A program made the translations under genes and the position numbers. A DNA stretch of 64,000 nucleotides from Primulina eburnea. Taxonomy: Eukaryota; Streptophyta; Magnoliopsida; Lamiales; Gesneriaceae. Below, in pieces: positions 12,175 to 22,236 of this stretch (within the stretch, counting starts at the first letter, position 1; each line of letters begins with the position of its first letter). The notes below the pieces were generated by a model. The model was given only the letters and a program-made list of their open reading frames with translations. It was not told the DNA's origin and ran no database searches. The DNA lies in contig NC_133109.1 in the NCBI RefSeq assembly GCF_022965805.1, forward strand, positions 7,913,869 to 7,977,868, in the 5' to 3' direction.

Positions 12175-12681
12175 ATGGCTGACCAGAGTAGCTATATTAG
12201 GAGCTTAGAAAGGAAGCTAGAGAAACTCAAGGAGCACAACTACTGCCTCGAGTTGGACAAAGATGAATTGGAGCGTCGAGCAGAACACTTAGAGGGTTAT
12301 GTTCAACGTTATGCTCACTATCTGCACGAAGCAGAAGAGAGGAATAGGAAGACTCAAAAGGAGTTTGAAATATCCCAAGAGACTGTGGCAGAATTCATTG
12401 AGCTACGTGATACACTAGTTGACAAGATCTAAATACTCAAGGATCAAAATCACCAACTCGTGCACCAGCACAATCAATATAGTGAACAGACTGATGCTCA
12501 GATTCAAGAGCTGCAGAGTACTGTTGAAGTTCTTAGTGACCAGAATGCAGTTCTGCATGGTCATATTGAACATCTACAAGCAGTAATAGCCAAGCAAGAC
12601 GAACCCGAGGAGGATCCCGAAGAAGAAGAAGAAATGGAAGAGGATCCTATGGAGTTGGGATTAGGAGAAGTGATAGATTAG
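12175..12681 (+). pseudogene. Gypsy-1 accessory coiled-coil ORF upstream of gag
   Basis: A single frame of 169 codons begins with ATG (MADQSSYIRSLERKLEKL) and is interrupted once by TAA at 12430-12432. The two halves continue in the same frame without gap, so the stop is a point mutation. The predicted protein is almost entirely heptad-rich coiled coil (LERKLEKLKEHN, then IQELQSTVEVLSDQNAVLHGHIEHL) and ends in an acidic tail of Glu/Asp/Pro. It has no zinc knuckle, protease or other retroelement domain. A typical Tekay/Del element has no ORF here. The ORF is followed by an untranslated stretch with AATAAA at 12777-12782 and then gag at 12900, so it may have been a separately processed unit. 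It could be a captured host coiled-coil gene or an element-specific assembly or movement protein. Function unknown. Confidence 0.72.
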
Positions 12682-12899
12682 ACATTCAGTAGTAGTCCTT
12701 TGTATTACCATGTGTTCCATTTGCATTTCTGTTCTAATTTTTGAAGTTCAGTTGTAATTGCACTTTTCTGGAAATCAATAAAAATTTATTCTATCCATTG
12801 GTTTCATATTTAAATTTTGAGCAATTACCCTATCATTGTGCCTCCTTTGTTTAGTTACTTTTTCTGCCTTCAACCTTAGAACTTTCGCAATTGTAGGAA
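12682..12899 (+). other. Spacer with a poly(A)-like signal between accessory ORF and gag
   Basis: Reads like a plant 3' UTR: T-rich sequence, TTGTAAT, then AATAAA at 12777-12782. Just before the gag ATG the sequence ends TTTCGCAATTGTAG, which resembles a 3' splice acceptor, so gag could be reached by splicing. Both signals are inference from sequence. Confidence 0.5.
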
Positions 12900-13987
12900 A
12901 TGGACGGAAGACCGGTCAGAAACAACCGCAACCCTCGTTACAACAACCGCAACAACAACCGCAATGATGAGGATGCACATCAACAACCACCACCAGCAGT
13001 TGGCCTCAGTCAGGTCGGCTTGATGGCTATAGCCATGATTGTGGAAACTACGCTACAAGGGTTTCTGAACCCTAATGCTAATCAGCCACCATCACCACCT
13101 CCAGCTCAGAATGGGACTAAGCAACACTATGAGTCCCTCAGAAGAGCAAGAGTTCCAAACTTCGATGGAAGCTCCGATCCTGAGGTCGGACAGAATTGGA
13201 TGAAGGAAGTGGAGAATCATCTTCGACTACTTGAGGTTCCACAAGGGATCAGAGTAGATGTGATTACACCTTTCCTTGTGGATAAAGCAGCCAAATGGTG
13301 GGAAGGAGTCTCACCAGCTAAGTTAGAGGCGGGACCTATCACTTGGCAAAGGTTCCGAGAGGCATTCCTGAGGCAGTACTTTCCAACAGCAGTTCGAGTG
13401 CAGAAGCTGTCAGAATTTGAAAGCTTGGCTCAAGAACCAAACATGACAGTGGTGGAGTATTCATCCAAGTTTCACTCGTTGGGAACTTACTCCCCAACCA
13501 TCATGGGAGACGAAGCCTTGAAGATGCATCGCTTCAAGAAGAGATTGAACAGTCGTATTCAATCTGCCATTGCCGTTATCGAGCCCAACAGTTTTGAGGA
13601 ATTGATGGGAGCCGCCATCAGGGCTGAGAATGACATTAAGAGGCGTGAAGGGGAGAACAAACTCAAGCATCCTCAACCAAGCCAGTACCAACCAAGCCAG
13701 CAATTCAAGAGGTCTAGGTTTCCAAGCAACCAATTCACCAGTGATCCAGCCAAAGGAACCACTTCTTCTCCATCAAGCAAAGAGGGAGCCAAGTGCCAAA
13801 ATTGTGGATTCACTCACACTGGTGAATGCCGTAAGAATTCGGGAGCTTGTTTCCGTTGTGGAAAGATGGGTCATCGCATTGCTCAATGCCCGTTTCCAGA
13901 TCCGAGGAATGGTCCAGTAGACGGAGCAACTCCAAATAAGCCTAAAGAAAGCAAGCCCAATGCGCGGGTCTATGCTATCACTCAGAA
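12900..13987 (+). CDS. gag: Gypsy-1 Gag (capsid-nucleocapsid)
   Basis: Starts at ATG 12900 with an Asn/Arg-rich N-terminus (residues 1-25). The retrotransposon Gag core follows at about residues 85-250, with AAKWWEG and [14 protein letters not shown]. Two zinc knuckles come next: CQNC (299-302) with H306 and C310, and [14 protein letters not shown] (317-330) of CCHC type. Gag coats element RNA in the virus-like particle. The frame runs on to 14030 but leaves the Pol frame near 13985, where one base seems to be missing, so the last dozen residues are spurious. Up to that point no lesion is seen. Confidence 0.9.
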
Positions 13988-16410
13988 GAGGCTGACAACT
14001 CAAATGATGTCGTGGCCGGTACCATTCTAATCAATAATATACCTGCTTATGTGTTATTTGATTGTGGTGCTACGCATTCATTCATGTCTAAGAGATTTGC
14101 CAAGAAGTTAGGAGCTAAGCCATATAATTTAGCAGAACCATATAGAGTAGCAACTCCTGCAAATCGAATTTTAGAAACTCGCACTCTATATCGGGATATT
14201 AGTGTTCTCATAGAAGATCAGAATTTCAAGGCACACCTGATTCAGCTAAACATGGTGGAATTCGATGTAATTCTTGGAATGGATTGGTTAGCCAAGAATC
14301 ATGCTTTGGTAGACTGTCATGGAAAGACGGTGACCATCCAAGCTCCACGCCAAGAGAAAATTTTATTTCATGGCAAGACAAAAGAACGAAAGACTCTTCT
14401 TTCTGCTTCTCAAACTTGGAAAGCCATGAAAAGTGGAGAAGAAATTTACCTAGCCATGTTAAGCGAGGTAAAGAAAGAAACCACACTTACACTAGAAGAG
14501 ATTCCGGTGGTACAAGAATTTCCGGATGTCTTTCCTGAAGAACTTCCTGGCGAACTTCCCGATCGCGAAGTGGAATTTGAGATTAACTTAGTGTCCGATA
14601 CTACACCAATCTCAAAAGCACCGTATCGAATGGCTCCAGCAGAATTGAAAGAATTCAAAGAGAAACTTCAAGAGTTGTTGGATAAGAAGCAGATACGACC
14701 AAGCGCATCTCCGTGGGGAGCTCCTGTCCTATTTGTAAAGAAGAAGGACGGCAGCATGAGGATGTGTATTGATTACAGAGAGCTGAATAAGATCACAATC
14801 AAAAACAAGTATCCGCTTCCAAGGATAGATGACTTGTTCGATCAACTCAAAGGAGCTTCTGTCTTTTCCAAGCTCGACTTAAGGTCAGGCTACAATCAAC
14901 TCAAGGTCAAGACAGACGATATTCCGAAGATGGCCTTCAGAACAAGATATGGACATTATGAGTTCATGGTGATGGCGTTCGGATTAACCAACGCTCCAGC
15001 AGTATTCATGGATCTCATGAATAGGGTGTTCAAGCCGTTTCTTGACAAGTTTGTCGTGGTATTCATCGACGACATTCTAGTGTATTCGTCAAGTGAGGAA
15101 GACCACAAAGAACATCTTCGTCTCACTCTCCAGACGCTGAGAGAGAAGGAACTGTACGCCAAGTTCAAGAAATGCGAATTTTGGCTAGAGAGCGTCGCAT
15201 TCTTGGGACACATAATATCAGCAGCAGGAGTATCTGTGGACCCTAAAAAAAGTAGAGACAATCTCAGATTGGCCTAGACCAAAGAATGTGACAGAAATTC
15301 GAACCTTCTTGGGATTAGCAGGCTATTATCGAAAATTTGTTGAAGGATTCTCTTCAATAGCCATACCCCTCACCAAGCTCATACAGAAGAACTCTAAGTT
15401 TCAATGGAGTGAAAAATGTGAGCAAAGCTTCGAGACTTTGAAGAAGAAGCTTACATCCACACCAGTGCTAGTATTACCTATGGAAGGTAAGGACTACACA
15501 ATCTACAGTGATGCATCTAAAGAAGGTTTAGGATGTGTACTCATGCAAGAGGGAAGGGTGCCGTTGAACAAAATTACCCAACGCATGACCTCGAACTAGC
15601 TGCGGTGGTATTCACACTAAAGATTTGGAGACATTATCTTTATGGAGCCAAGTGTGAGATTTTCACCTATCACCAAAGTCTCAAATATTTGTTCACTCAA
15701 AAGGAACTAAATATGAGACAAAGACGGTGGATGGAACTCATAAAGGATTACGACTTGACGATAAGCTACCATCCAGGCAAAGCCAACAAGGTAGCAGATG
15801 CTTTAAGTCGAAAGAATATGAGTAAGGTAATCCTGACATCACTTTCAGCACAACCATGTCTTCGAGAGACAATCAAGATAAGTCAAGATAGAGATTCCGC
15901 TTTGGTGAAACTAAAAGAGCAAGTTAAAGAAGGGAGATCACCAGATTTTGATATCGATAACATAGGAATCTTGTGGATGAAAGGACGATTGTGCGTACCA
16001 GACATCGATGACCTTCGACAAGAAGTAATGTCTGAGGCACATAAGTCGAAATTTTCAGTCCATGCTGGCAGTACCAAGATGCACAGAGATTTGAAGAAAT
16101 ATTTCTGGTGGAGTGGAATGAAGAAGGATGTGGCAATGTTTGTTTCTAAATGTCACGTGTGCCAACAAGTCAAAGCAGAGCACCAAAGACCTGGTGGACA
16201 TCTTCAACCATTAGAAATCCCGGAATGGAAATGGGAACATATTTCTATGGATTTTGTAGTTTTTTTACCAAAGTCGAGACAAGGTCATGATGGAATATGG
16301 GTAATCGTAGATAGACTCACAAAATCTGCGCATTTCTTACCTGTCCGCATGAATTATAATTTGGATAAGCTAGCCACCTTGTACATGAATGAGATAGTGC
16401 GGTTACATGG
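13986..16410 (+). pseudogene. pol: Gypsy-1 Pol part 1: protease, RT, RNase H, integrase N-half
   Basis: Aspartic protease with [10 protein letters not shown] near 14057 (DCG where DTG or DSG is usual). RT with [17 protein letters not shown] and FIDDILVYS (near 15063). RNase H with YSDAS and DLELAA. Integrase HHCC zinc region near 16040-16170 and MDF of the catalytic core near 16250. Lesions: a one-base loss at the Gag-Pol joint (about 13985); an extra A in the run at 15244-15250, shifting frame; a small frame-disrupting deletion near 15557, removing the conserved [13 protein letters not shown] strand; and FTYH instead of FTDH near 15663, which replaces a catalytic Asp of RNase H. The LTR-A insertion at 16411 cuts the integrase core. 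Confidence 0.9.
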
Positions 16411-17084
16411 TGTGGGGACCCGGACGCTAATCATCTTCTTAATTATCGTTGGGATTTAATTATCAGTTCTAATAAACAGGGTCTAAAAAAATTTTCTTTT
16501 AGAATATAAGTGCGGAAGGTAATGGCATCTAAATAATATACATATCTGTATAAAAGTACAATAATGTACAACAGTCTTTCAATTAATCTAAGGTTCAACT
16601 ACTAAAGTTCTAGTAATAAAACCTATCTATATTCAAGTCCGGAATCACCACGCTAAACTCATCTTCTCTCATCATCTTCTGACCCCGATCTTGTCCCACC
16701 TGTTGTCATGCACACATACAAAACAAGACAACAGCCGGATAACTCCGGTGAGAATAAATCCCAGTATAAACAATGTAAACATGCAGTCATATAAAAGCAT
16801 ATACGAAAGCATATAAGAAGTATTCATAACATGTCTCAAATCAGAAACATAAATTCATATAAAACATTCAATAATCATGAATGGCATAAACAATGTAAAT
16901 CAACATGTCATATCACACTCAACTCAACCGACGCGTCGTCTCAGACTCGACTCCACTGACGCGTCGTCTCAGACTCGACTCAACTCTATCCTAGGGATCC
17001 CGATGTCTGGATATAGGTATTATATCGAATCTCAGTCGATAGGAATGAATCAATCCCTAAACGGCATCGATATAATTCATATAT

Positions 17085-17350
17085 CAGTGTCTGGGCGAAT
17101 CAGCCGCAGAATTGACGACTCAGTCAATAACCTGACAAATCAGCCGTTAATTAGGCGAATCAGCCCATAATCAGACAACTCAGCCTGTAATTAAGCGAAT
17201 CAGCTTAAGTTTAGACGAATCAGTCAATCACCAGACGAATCAGCCGGTGACTAGGCGAATCAGCCTATAATAATACGAATCAGTCAATAACCCGACGAAT
17301 CAGCCGGTGACTAGGCGAATCAGCCTATGACTCAACGACTCAGTAATCAA
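17085..17350 (-). repeat. Degenerate ~21-bp minisatellite in LTR-A copy 2
   Basis: About a dozen diverged units of the type GACTAGGCGAATCAGCCTATAA, alternating between (A/G)GACGAATCAG and AGGCGAATCAGCC forms. It is not seen in the other LTR-A copies. Confidence 0.8.
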
Positions 17351-18199
17351 TACATACAGTCAGTATCTAAGCAACTCAATCAATGACTAGCGAATCAGCA
17401 GTCATTACATGCAGTGGCTATAAATCAATAGACTACAATCATCAATCTCATCAATTGCAAATATCAATGCAATAATTGAAAGTATGTGATTTAGGGAGAC
17501 TCGAGTCAAACCTCACTCGAGTTGTGCAATCCCAACTCAACATTAATTTATACCTTTCTTTCTGTTACTCTGACTCTGTCGAAGTCTCGAACTCGAAGCC
17601 TGTCAATACTCAATCTGACAAGAACAATATCGAGGAGTATAATATCAATACACCACTCGAATCAAATCTGTTCTGCTCAATATTTAACCTAATTCGATAT
17701 CGATGGCATAACGGTATAATATCAATATACCCAACAATACCATATCGATCAGATATTAATTCTAATATCTCATACTCGATAATACTCCAATCCTGATATC
17801 AATTCTCAATCAACTCAACTCTAAACATCATAACAATTAAAGAAACAATATGTTCTTTAATCTGACTTCAATTCTATAATGTCTACGGAAGCAGAAACAC
17901 CATATCTGAATCATATTCAAATATGACAATATCATAAATTCAAATCTTGTTTAAACGTAACAAAACTTACGTCCAGATGAAGCCTGCTCTGACAGAGACA
18001 CAGTACTATGTTCGGATTCTAAAACAGACGAATGAATCTTGCTAAATTGCAATTTTAACTACAATAGAATTTGGAGGGTTTCTAAGGAATTCTCGTTCCT
18101 TTTGCTGGAATTCTGAAGAATACACTATATATATAACATATATATACCTCACAAGTGGCATGTTAGAGAAACGTGGATGATTTACAAATTGCATGCGTC

Positions 18200-18391
18200 G
18201 ATGCGCGCATTGTCTCGGCGCATATGCGCCCAAGGTCTGGTCTCGCCGCGCATATGCGCGCTACTCTCCCGCGCATATGCGCCCGAGCCACTGGACGTGT
18301 CGCGCATATGCGCGCAGTCAAGTCGCGCATATGCGCGAAGGGTTCGGTCTTGCTCGCGCATATCTCGCGCACCTCAACGCGCATGTGCGCC
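18200..18391. repeat. Palindrome array GCGCATATGCGC (LTR-A copy 2)
   Basis: Five clear GCGCATATGCGC cores (about 18218, 18248, 18271, 18302 and 18325) plus degenerate ones at 18355 and 18379. Spacing is irregular and spacers differ from copies 1 and 3. It lies upstream of the TA-rich box in minus-strand orientation. Confidence 0.88.
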
Positions 18392-18541
18392 CTTCCTTCT
18401 TTACACACACAATATCAAATCGTCTTTTGACTTCCCGGTCCACTTCGTTCCGTCTATAATCATATTAATTATCATCAAGAAATTATAATAATCCTCATCA
18501 AATCATTTCGGATTAACAAGATATATTTCTCGGGCCTTACA

Positions 18542-19449
18542 CATGGAGTACCAGCTAGCATACTATCAGACAGAGATCCTAGATTTACATCTCGATTTTG
18601 GAAGAGCTTTCAACAAGCTATGTGGACTAAGGTTACTCTTAGTACGGCATATCACCCTCAGACCGATGGTCAAACAGAGAGGACAATTCAAACTCTAGAA
18701 GATATGCTGAGAGCATGTGCTCTAGACTTCAGTGGTAATTGGAGCGAACATCCGCCCTTGATCGAATTCGCATACAATAATAGTTACCACAGTAGTATTG
18801 GAATGGCACCATACAAAGTTTTGTATGGACGAGACGAAAATGTCGATCACCACTGTATTGGGATGAGGTAGGGGAAAAAGCCATTGTTGGACCCGAAATG
18901 ATTCAAGAAACAGTGGATAAGGTTGCTGTGATCAAGGAGAGATTAAAAGCTGCACAAGATCGACAGAAAAGCTGGGCTGACCTTAAATGAAGACCCGTGG
19001 AATTCGAAGTTGGAGAGAAGGAATATGTGAAAGTATCACCCATGAAGGGTGTAATCCGATTCAATAAGGCCGGGAAACTGAATCCCAGATACGTCGGACT
19101 ATTTGAAATTCTTGAGAAAGTGGGAACACTTGCTTACAAATTAGCACTTCAACCCAATATGTCAAGGATCCACAATGTTTTTCACGTATCGCAGTTGAGA
19201 AGATATATCTCTGATCCAAGTCATATTCTCGAAGCTGGACTGCTTCTGGTTGAGAGCAACCTAAATGAAGAGCTGAAGTATGAAGAAATTCCGATTCGAA
19301 TTGTGGATCACAAAGACCAAGTACTGAGGCGACGAACTATTCCATATGTCAAGGTACAATGGTCCAACCACACCGAAAGAGAAGCTACTTGGGAGTTGGA
19401 AGAAAGGATGTGAGCACAATATCCCTATCTCTTTGAAGATCAAGTATAG
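18542..19449 (+). pseudogene. pol: Gypsy-1 Pol part 2: integrase C-half and chromodomain-like tail
   Basis: Continues the integrase core after the LTR-A insertion: [13 protein letters not shown], then [14 protein letters not shown], which contains the catalytic Glu, then the C-terminal DNA-binding domain (NPRYVGLFEILEKVGTLAYKL) and HNVFHVSQLRRY. It ends in the chromodomain-like VKVQWSNHTEREATWE segment. Lesions: two extra bases near 18832, a TGA at 18988-18990 and a TGA at 19411-19413. The homologous frame would end at 19449. Confidence 0.87.
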
Positions 19450-19476
19450 CCAAGTTTCGGGGACGAAACTTTTCAT

Positions 19477-19489
19477 AAGGAGGGAGGGA
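19477..19489 (+). other. Gypsy-1 polypurine tract
   Basis: AAGGAGGGAGGGA, ending directly at the 3' LTR start TGTGAGAACC. Confidence 0.85.
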
Positions 19490-20674
19490 TGTGAGAACCT
19501 GAAATTCCAGCAGTAGCAGCAGCTGGCCAATTTCAGCAGAAGCCAACAAATTTCAGCAGCAGCTCATATTTCAGAAGATGACATTTTCCAGCAGACAAAA
19601 TCCAGCAGACCGAATCCAGCAGACAAAATCTAGCCGCAGAAGAGAGAATTCCAGCAGACAGTTACTGATTCAGCTATTGAGTTGTAACTGAAGCATTTAA
19701 CATGAAATAAAGGCTGTTAATGGCAGATTATGGCCATTTATTTCGGAGACTAACAGTCAGAATCTTGCATATAAATAAGACTCTCAAATCTCTGAATTGG
19801 TGTTACACAAATCTGAGATTATCATTTGAATTTCGAGCTAAGGGAGGGTGCTTATTTTCGAGCAGTAGAAACCAGTAGCAAGAACGAGCATATTCCAGAC
19901 TTCTACCGAAACCTTATTGCAAATTACAGTAAGTAGGCTTATGTATAGTATCTTGAAATCCAGTTTGTTGATTTGTGTTTTAAAGCAAAGTTTCTGTATG
20001 ATCGATTTCTGATATCTGAATTTTGAAGCACTGAAACTTAGTGAACTTATGGTAGGAATATATATTCTGAACATTACTGATTACTGATTACTGGCCTCAC
20101 CCCTTAGAGGAGAGAACATATAGGGGACTAATATCAGTTTAGCCATGAAATTCACGAACGTGCTCAGTTCTTACTTGTTAAACTTATGATTACTGATTAC
20201 TGAATACTGATTACTGACTACTGATTTCTGAATACTGATTCCTGTTCTGAAAGTAAAAGTTTCTGTATATTCTTGAAATACTGTTCTGTATTAAAATGAT
20301 TTTCGAAAACTGGGAGTTCCCCTGCTTACTGAGTGACAATCATATCACTCACCCACTAAACCCATCTCAGATAAGAGTACTGAAGAAATGTTAGAAGAAG
20401 AAGAGCAGATCCAGTACTAGGGCTGGTGAAGAAGACTGTTTTTCTCAGTTTATGTTTATTTTTATTCCGTTGCATCTGTTAAGATACTGTAATATTTGGT
20501 TTTACAATTCCGCTATAAAGCATTAGTGATTCGAGTTGTATCAGACAATGAATTATTTCGTATTATGAATAAAAGACTGGTTTATGAAATTATGTACTTC
20601 TGAGGCTTGTTGTTTTCGAATCTAAATTGGAGAGCAACGTCGGTGTCAACCAACCCCCGTCCCGGGGCGTGAAA
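19490..20674 (+). repeat. Gypsy-1 3' LTR
   Basis: Same ends as the 5' LTR except for GTGAAA in place of GTGACA at the right end. TATA box at 19770-19779. About 2-3% different from the 5' copy by eye. Confidence 0.92.
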
Positions 20675-20679
20675 GTGAC

Positions 20680-21035
20680 TGTCACATTCTTTATGTTAAC
20701 AAAAGTATCGGCAATTGATTTGAAATTCTTTTTAAGTGAATGATTTTTTCAACTTCTTGCTCACATTGATTAATTCGATGATCATAATGAGATAGTGTTT
20801 TCTCATTCCAACAAATCTTTTTTTGTTCTTCGGGATACAAATTTATTTCCCCTAGATTTGGAAATTCTAACTCATCGAAGTGGCAATCTGCAAATCTCGT
20901 AGTAAACAAGTCTCCTATTAAAGGTTCCAAATATCTAATAATAGATGGTGAATCAAATCCTACATAAATCCCAAGTCTATGTTGTGGGCCCATTTGGTTC
21001 ATTGTGTAGGTGGGAGAGGGACTTGTACTGCAAAC
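20680..21035 (-). pseudogene. Copia-1 fragment: end of the integrase region
   Basis: Minus-strand frame with TKMGPQ-type sequence followed by HRLGIYVGFDSPSIIRYLEP and GDLFTTRFADCHFDE, the segment after the integrase core in plant Copia elements. One TGA sits just before the MGPQ motif. Rightward the Copia similarity stops at about 21035. Confidence 0.85.
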
Positions 21036-21213
21036 AAATTAACTTTCATCCCAGTAGCAATAGCAGCCATAACCAAGAATTTTTCAGTGGCGAAGGCGTC
21101 AAAAGATCTAGCCATAGCCAAAATCGTTTTGGATACCACATCCGCAAAAAATTGGTATTCCGTTCTCATTTCTTTATTCTTGCCCGACCTCTTGACGGGC
21201 TCAAAAATAACAT
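21036..21213 (-). pseudogene. Gene-like fragment, C-terminal part (unknown plant repeat protein)
   Basis: The minus-strand frame is open and reads EPVKRSGKNKEMRTEYQFF, then a segment with SFDAFATEKFLVMAAIATG. It matches no retroelement domain I know. From memory it resembles lineage-specific hypothetical proteins abundant in Gesneriaceae genomes (pattern SFDAxTxEKFLxMAAI). It is the downstream continuation of the fragment at 34336-34640, from which LTR-B copy 2 separates it. The function is unknown and the identification is tentative. Confidence 0.45.
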
Positions 21214-22016
21214 TTTAATAGCCCGGAAATTCGTGTTTGAAAATTTGCGGAAAATTTAAAATTTAAATAATTAAAATGCCTCATTAAATAATTAAAATGT
21301 CTCATTCAAAGTTCAACTGATAGATAAAGTTTAATATTCAAAATAGCAGCGGAAGTAAATATTTGTTTGCAAAATAACAATTTAAGAATAATCGAACAAA
21401 AGATAAAATGTTTGAGCATAAAAATGGTAAATGCTAAAATGAGGTCCTCGGGTTCCACTACTGCCGACCCAAGCTAGCTCACTAGTCCCCGCCCTCGGCC
21501 CCGACCACATCAGTACCTACAACAATCAAGTCTAGTGAGTCTAAAGACTCATCATACATATATCGTAAATAACGAGTAAATAATATAGTAAAATTGCATG
21601 GGAGTAAACATATCATGTCATGAGGCATAACATGAAAATAACTTTTCATGAGCAATTATAATATGTGCATAACTGGCTGAAAATCATAAGTGAAATGTTT
21701 GCTCTTTGGAGCCCTGTAATAAAATAGCATGTAATAATTTTCTGGTGAGATTATATTCTACGCAAGTGGCCCCTGCACTGAACTGAACTGAACTGACCGG
21801 TAACTGGCGACCGGGTGAAGTAATGAACGTCTGATCAGACTAATGCCACAATATACTGGGTGGAACTGAACTGAACTACAATGCCCGAGATTTTATTTAT
21901 CGTAATCTGAGATTAACCTTAAATTATTATTGATTAATTAAGGTAAATATAGACGGAACGGATTAGACCGAGAAAGACGAGAAAAGACGCAAAATTATGA
22001 GCGAGGGAGACGCCAT

Positions 22017-22236
22017 TCGCGCACATGCGCGATCTGGTGCGCACACATGCACGGATTTGGCAGAAGACATGCGCGGATATGCGCGAGGTGTCCAGTAGCC
22101 AAAGTAGATGTCTAGAGGACCTCGCGCATATGCGCCGAGTGAAGGCGCGCATATGCGCGAGCTACTGTGAGAAGTACGCGCCGAGACTTAGTGTCTCGCG
22201 CATATGCACCGAGGAGGGTCGCGCATATGCGCGAGA
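22017..22236. repeat. Palindrome array GCGCATATGCGC (LTR-A copy 3)
   Basis: At least six units, three perfect or near-perfect (around 22123-22137, 22144-22160 and 22218-22234) and others decayed (GCGCACATGCGCGA at 22020, GCGCGGATATGCGCGAG near 22072). It ends about 45 bp before the TATA stretch. Confidence 0.88.

Larger units (their letters stand above)
16411..18541 (-). mobile_element. Solo LTR, family LTR-A copy 2, inside Gypsy-1 integrase
   Basis: Plus-strand ends are TGTGGGGACCCGG and CGGGCCTTACA, the reverse complement of LTR-A copy 1 ends. The perfect target duplication is CATGG (16406-16410 and 18542-18546). Length is 2,131 bp. The order on the minus strand matches copy 1: palindrome array, TA-rich box (about 18122-18150), copy-specific minisatellite, then a shared segment around 16690-16760 (CAACAGCCGGATAACTCCGG in plus orientation). 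Confidence 0.95.
10071..20674 (+). mobile_element. Gypsy-1, Tekay/Del-like chromovirus, full-length but degenerate
   Basis: Two LTRs in direct orientation (10071-11269 and 19490-20674), a primer site, gag, pol in the order protease-RT-RNase H-integrase, a polypurine tract, and a perfect target duplication GTGAC (10066-10070 and 20675-20679). The pol order marks Ty3/Gypsy. The RT and the degenerate C-terminal chromodomain-like segment (VKVQWSNHTEREATWE) resemble the plant Tekay/Del lineage. It carries an extra coiled-coil ORF before gag. A solo LTR-A (16411-18541) splits integrase. Several frameshifts and stops and roughly 2-3% LTR divergence by eye show a dead element of intermediate age. Confidence 0.94.
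6372..21035 (-). mobile_element. Copia-1, 5'-truncated Ty1/Copia element, interrupted twice
   Basis: Minus-strand Copia pol is found in three blocks in correct order once insertions are removed: end of the integrase region (20680-21035), integrase-RT linker (9910-10065) and RT/RNase H (6935-8739). A polypurine tract and a 3' LTR follow on the left. The interruptions are solo LTR-C (8740-9904) and Gypsy-1 (10071-20674), each with exact target duplications. Gag, protease, most of integrase and the 5' LTR are missing. The sequence changes at about 21035 into an unrelated gene-like fragment, so the 5' half was probably lost by deletion. Confidence 0.85.

Noticed and set aside
14055..14070. DCG in the Gypsy-1 protease as a proven inactivating mutation
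   Set aside because: Some plant Gypsy elements may carry this variant; without family comparison it is only noted in the feature.
13461..14658. Antisense and shifted ORFs across Gypsy-1 gag-pol
   Set aside because: Shadows of the real gag and pol frames.
18163..18488. Several overlapping ORFs with repeated RICA/AHMR/AYAR peptides, also at 1538-1738 and 22025-22297
   Set aside because: All arise from the GCGCATATGCGC palindrome, which reads open on both strands; they are not genes.
16411..18541. An alternative reading of 16411-18541 as an intron of Gypsy-1
   Set aside because: TG..CA ends, CATGG target duplication and homology to two other solo LTRs show it is an LTR insertion.
20979..21218. 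Plus-strand ORFs over 20945-21259
   Set aside because: They are antisense to the Copia-1 end and to the gene-like minus-strand fragment, which has the recognisable pattern.
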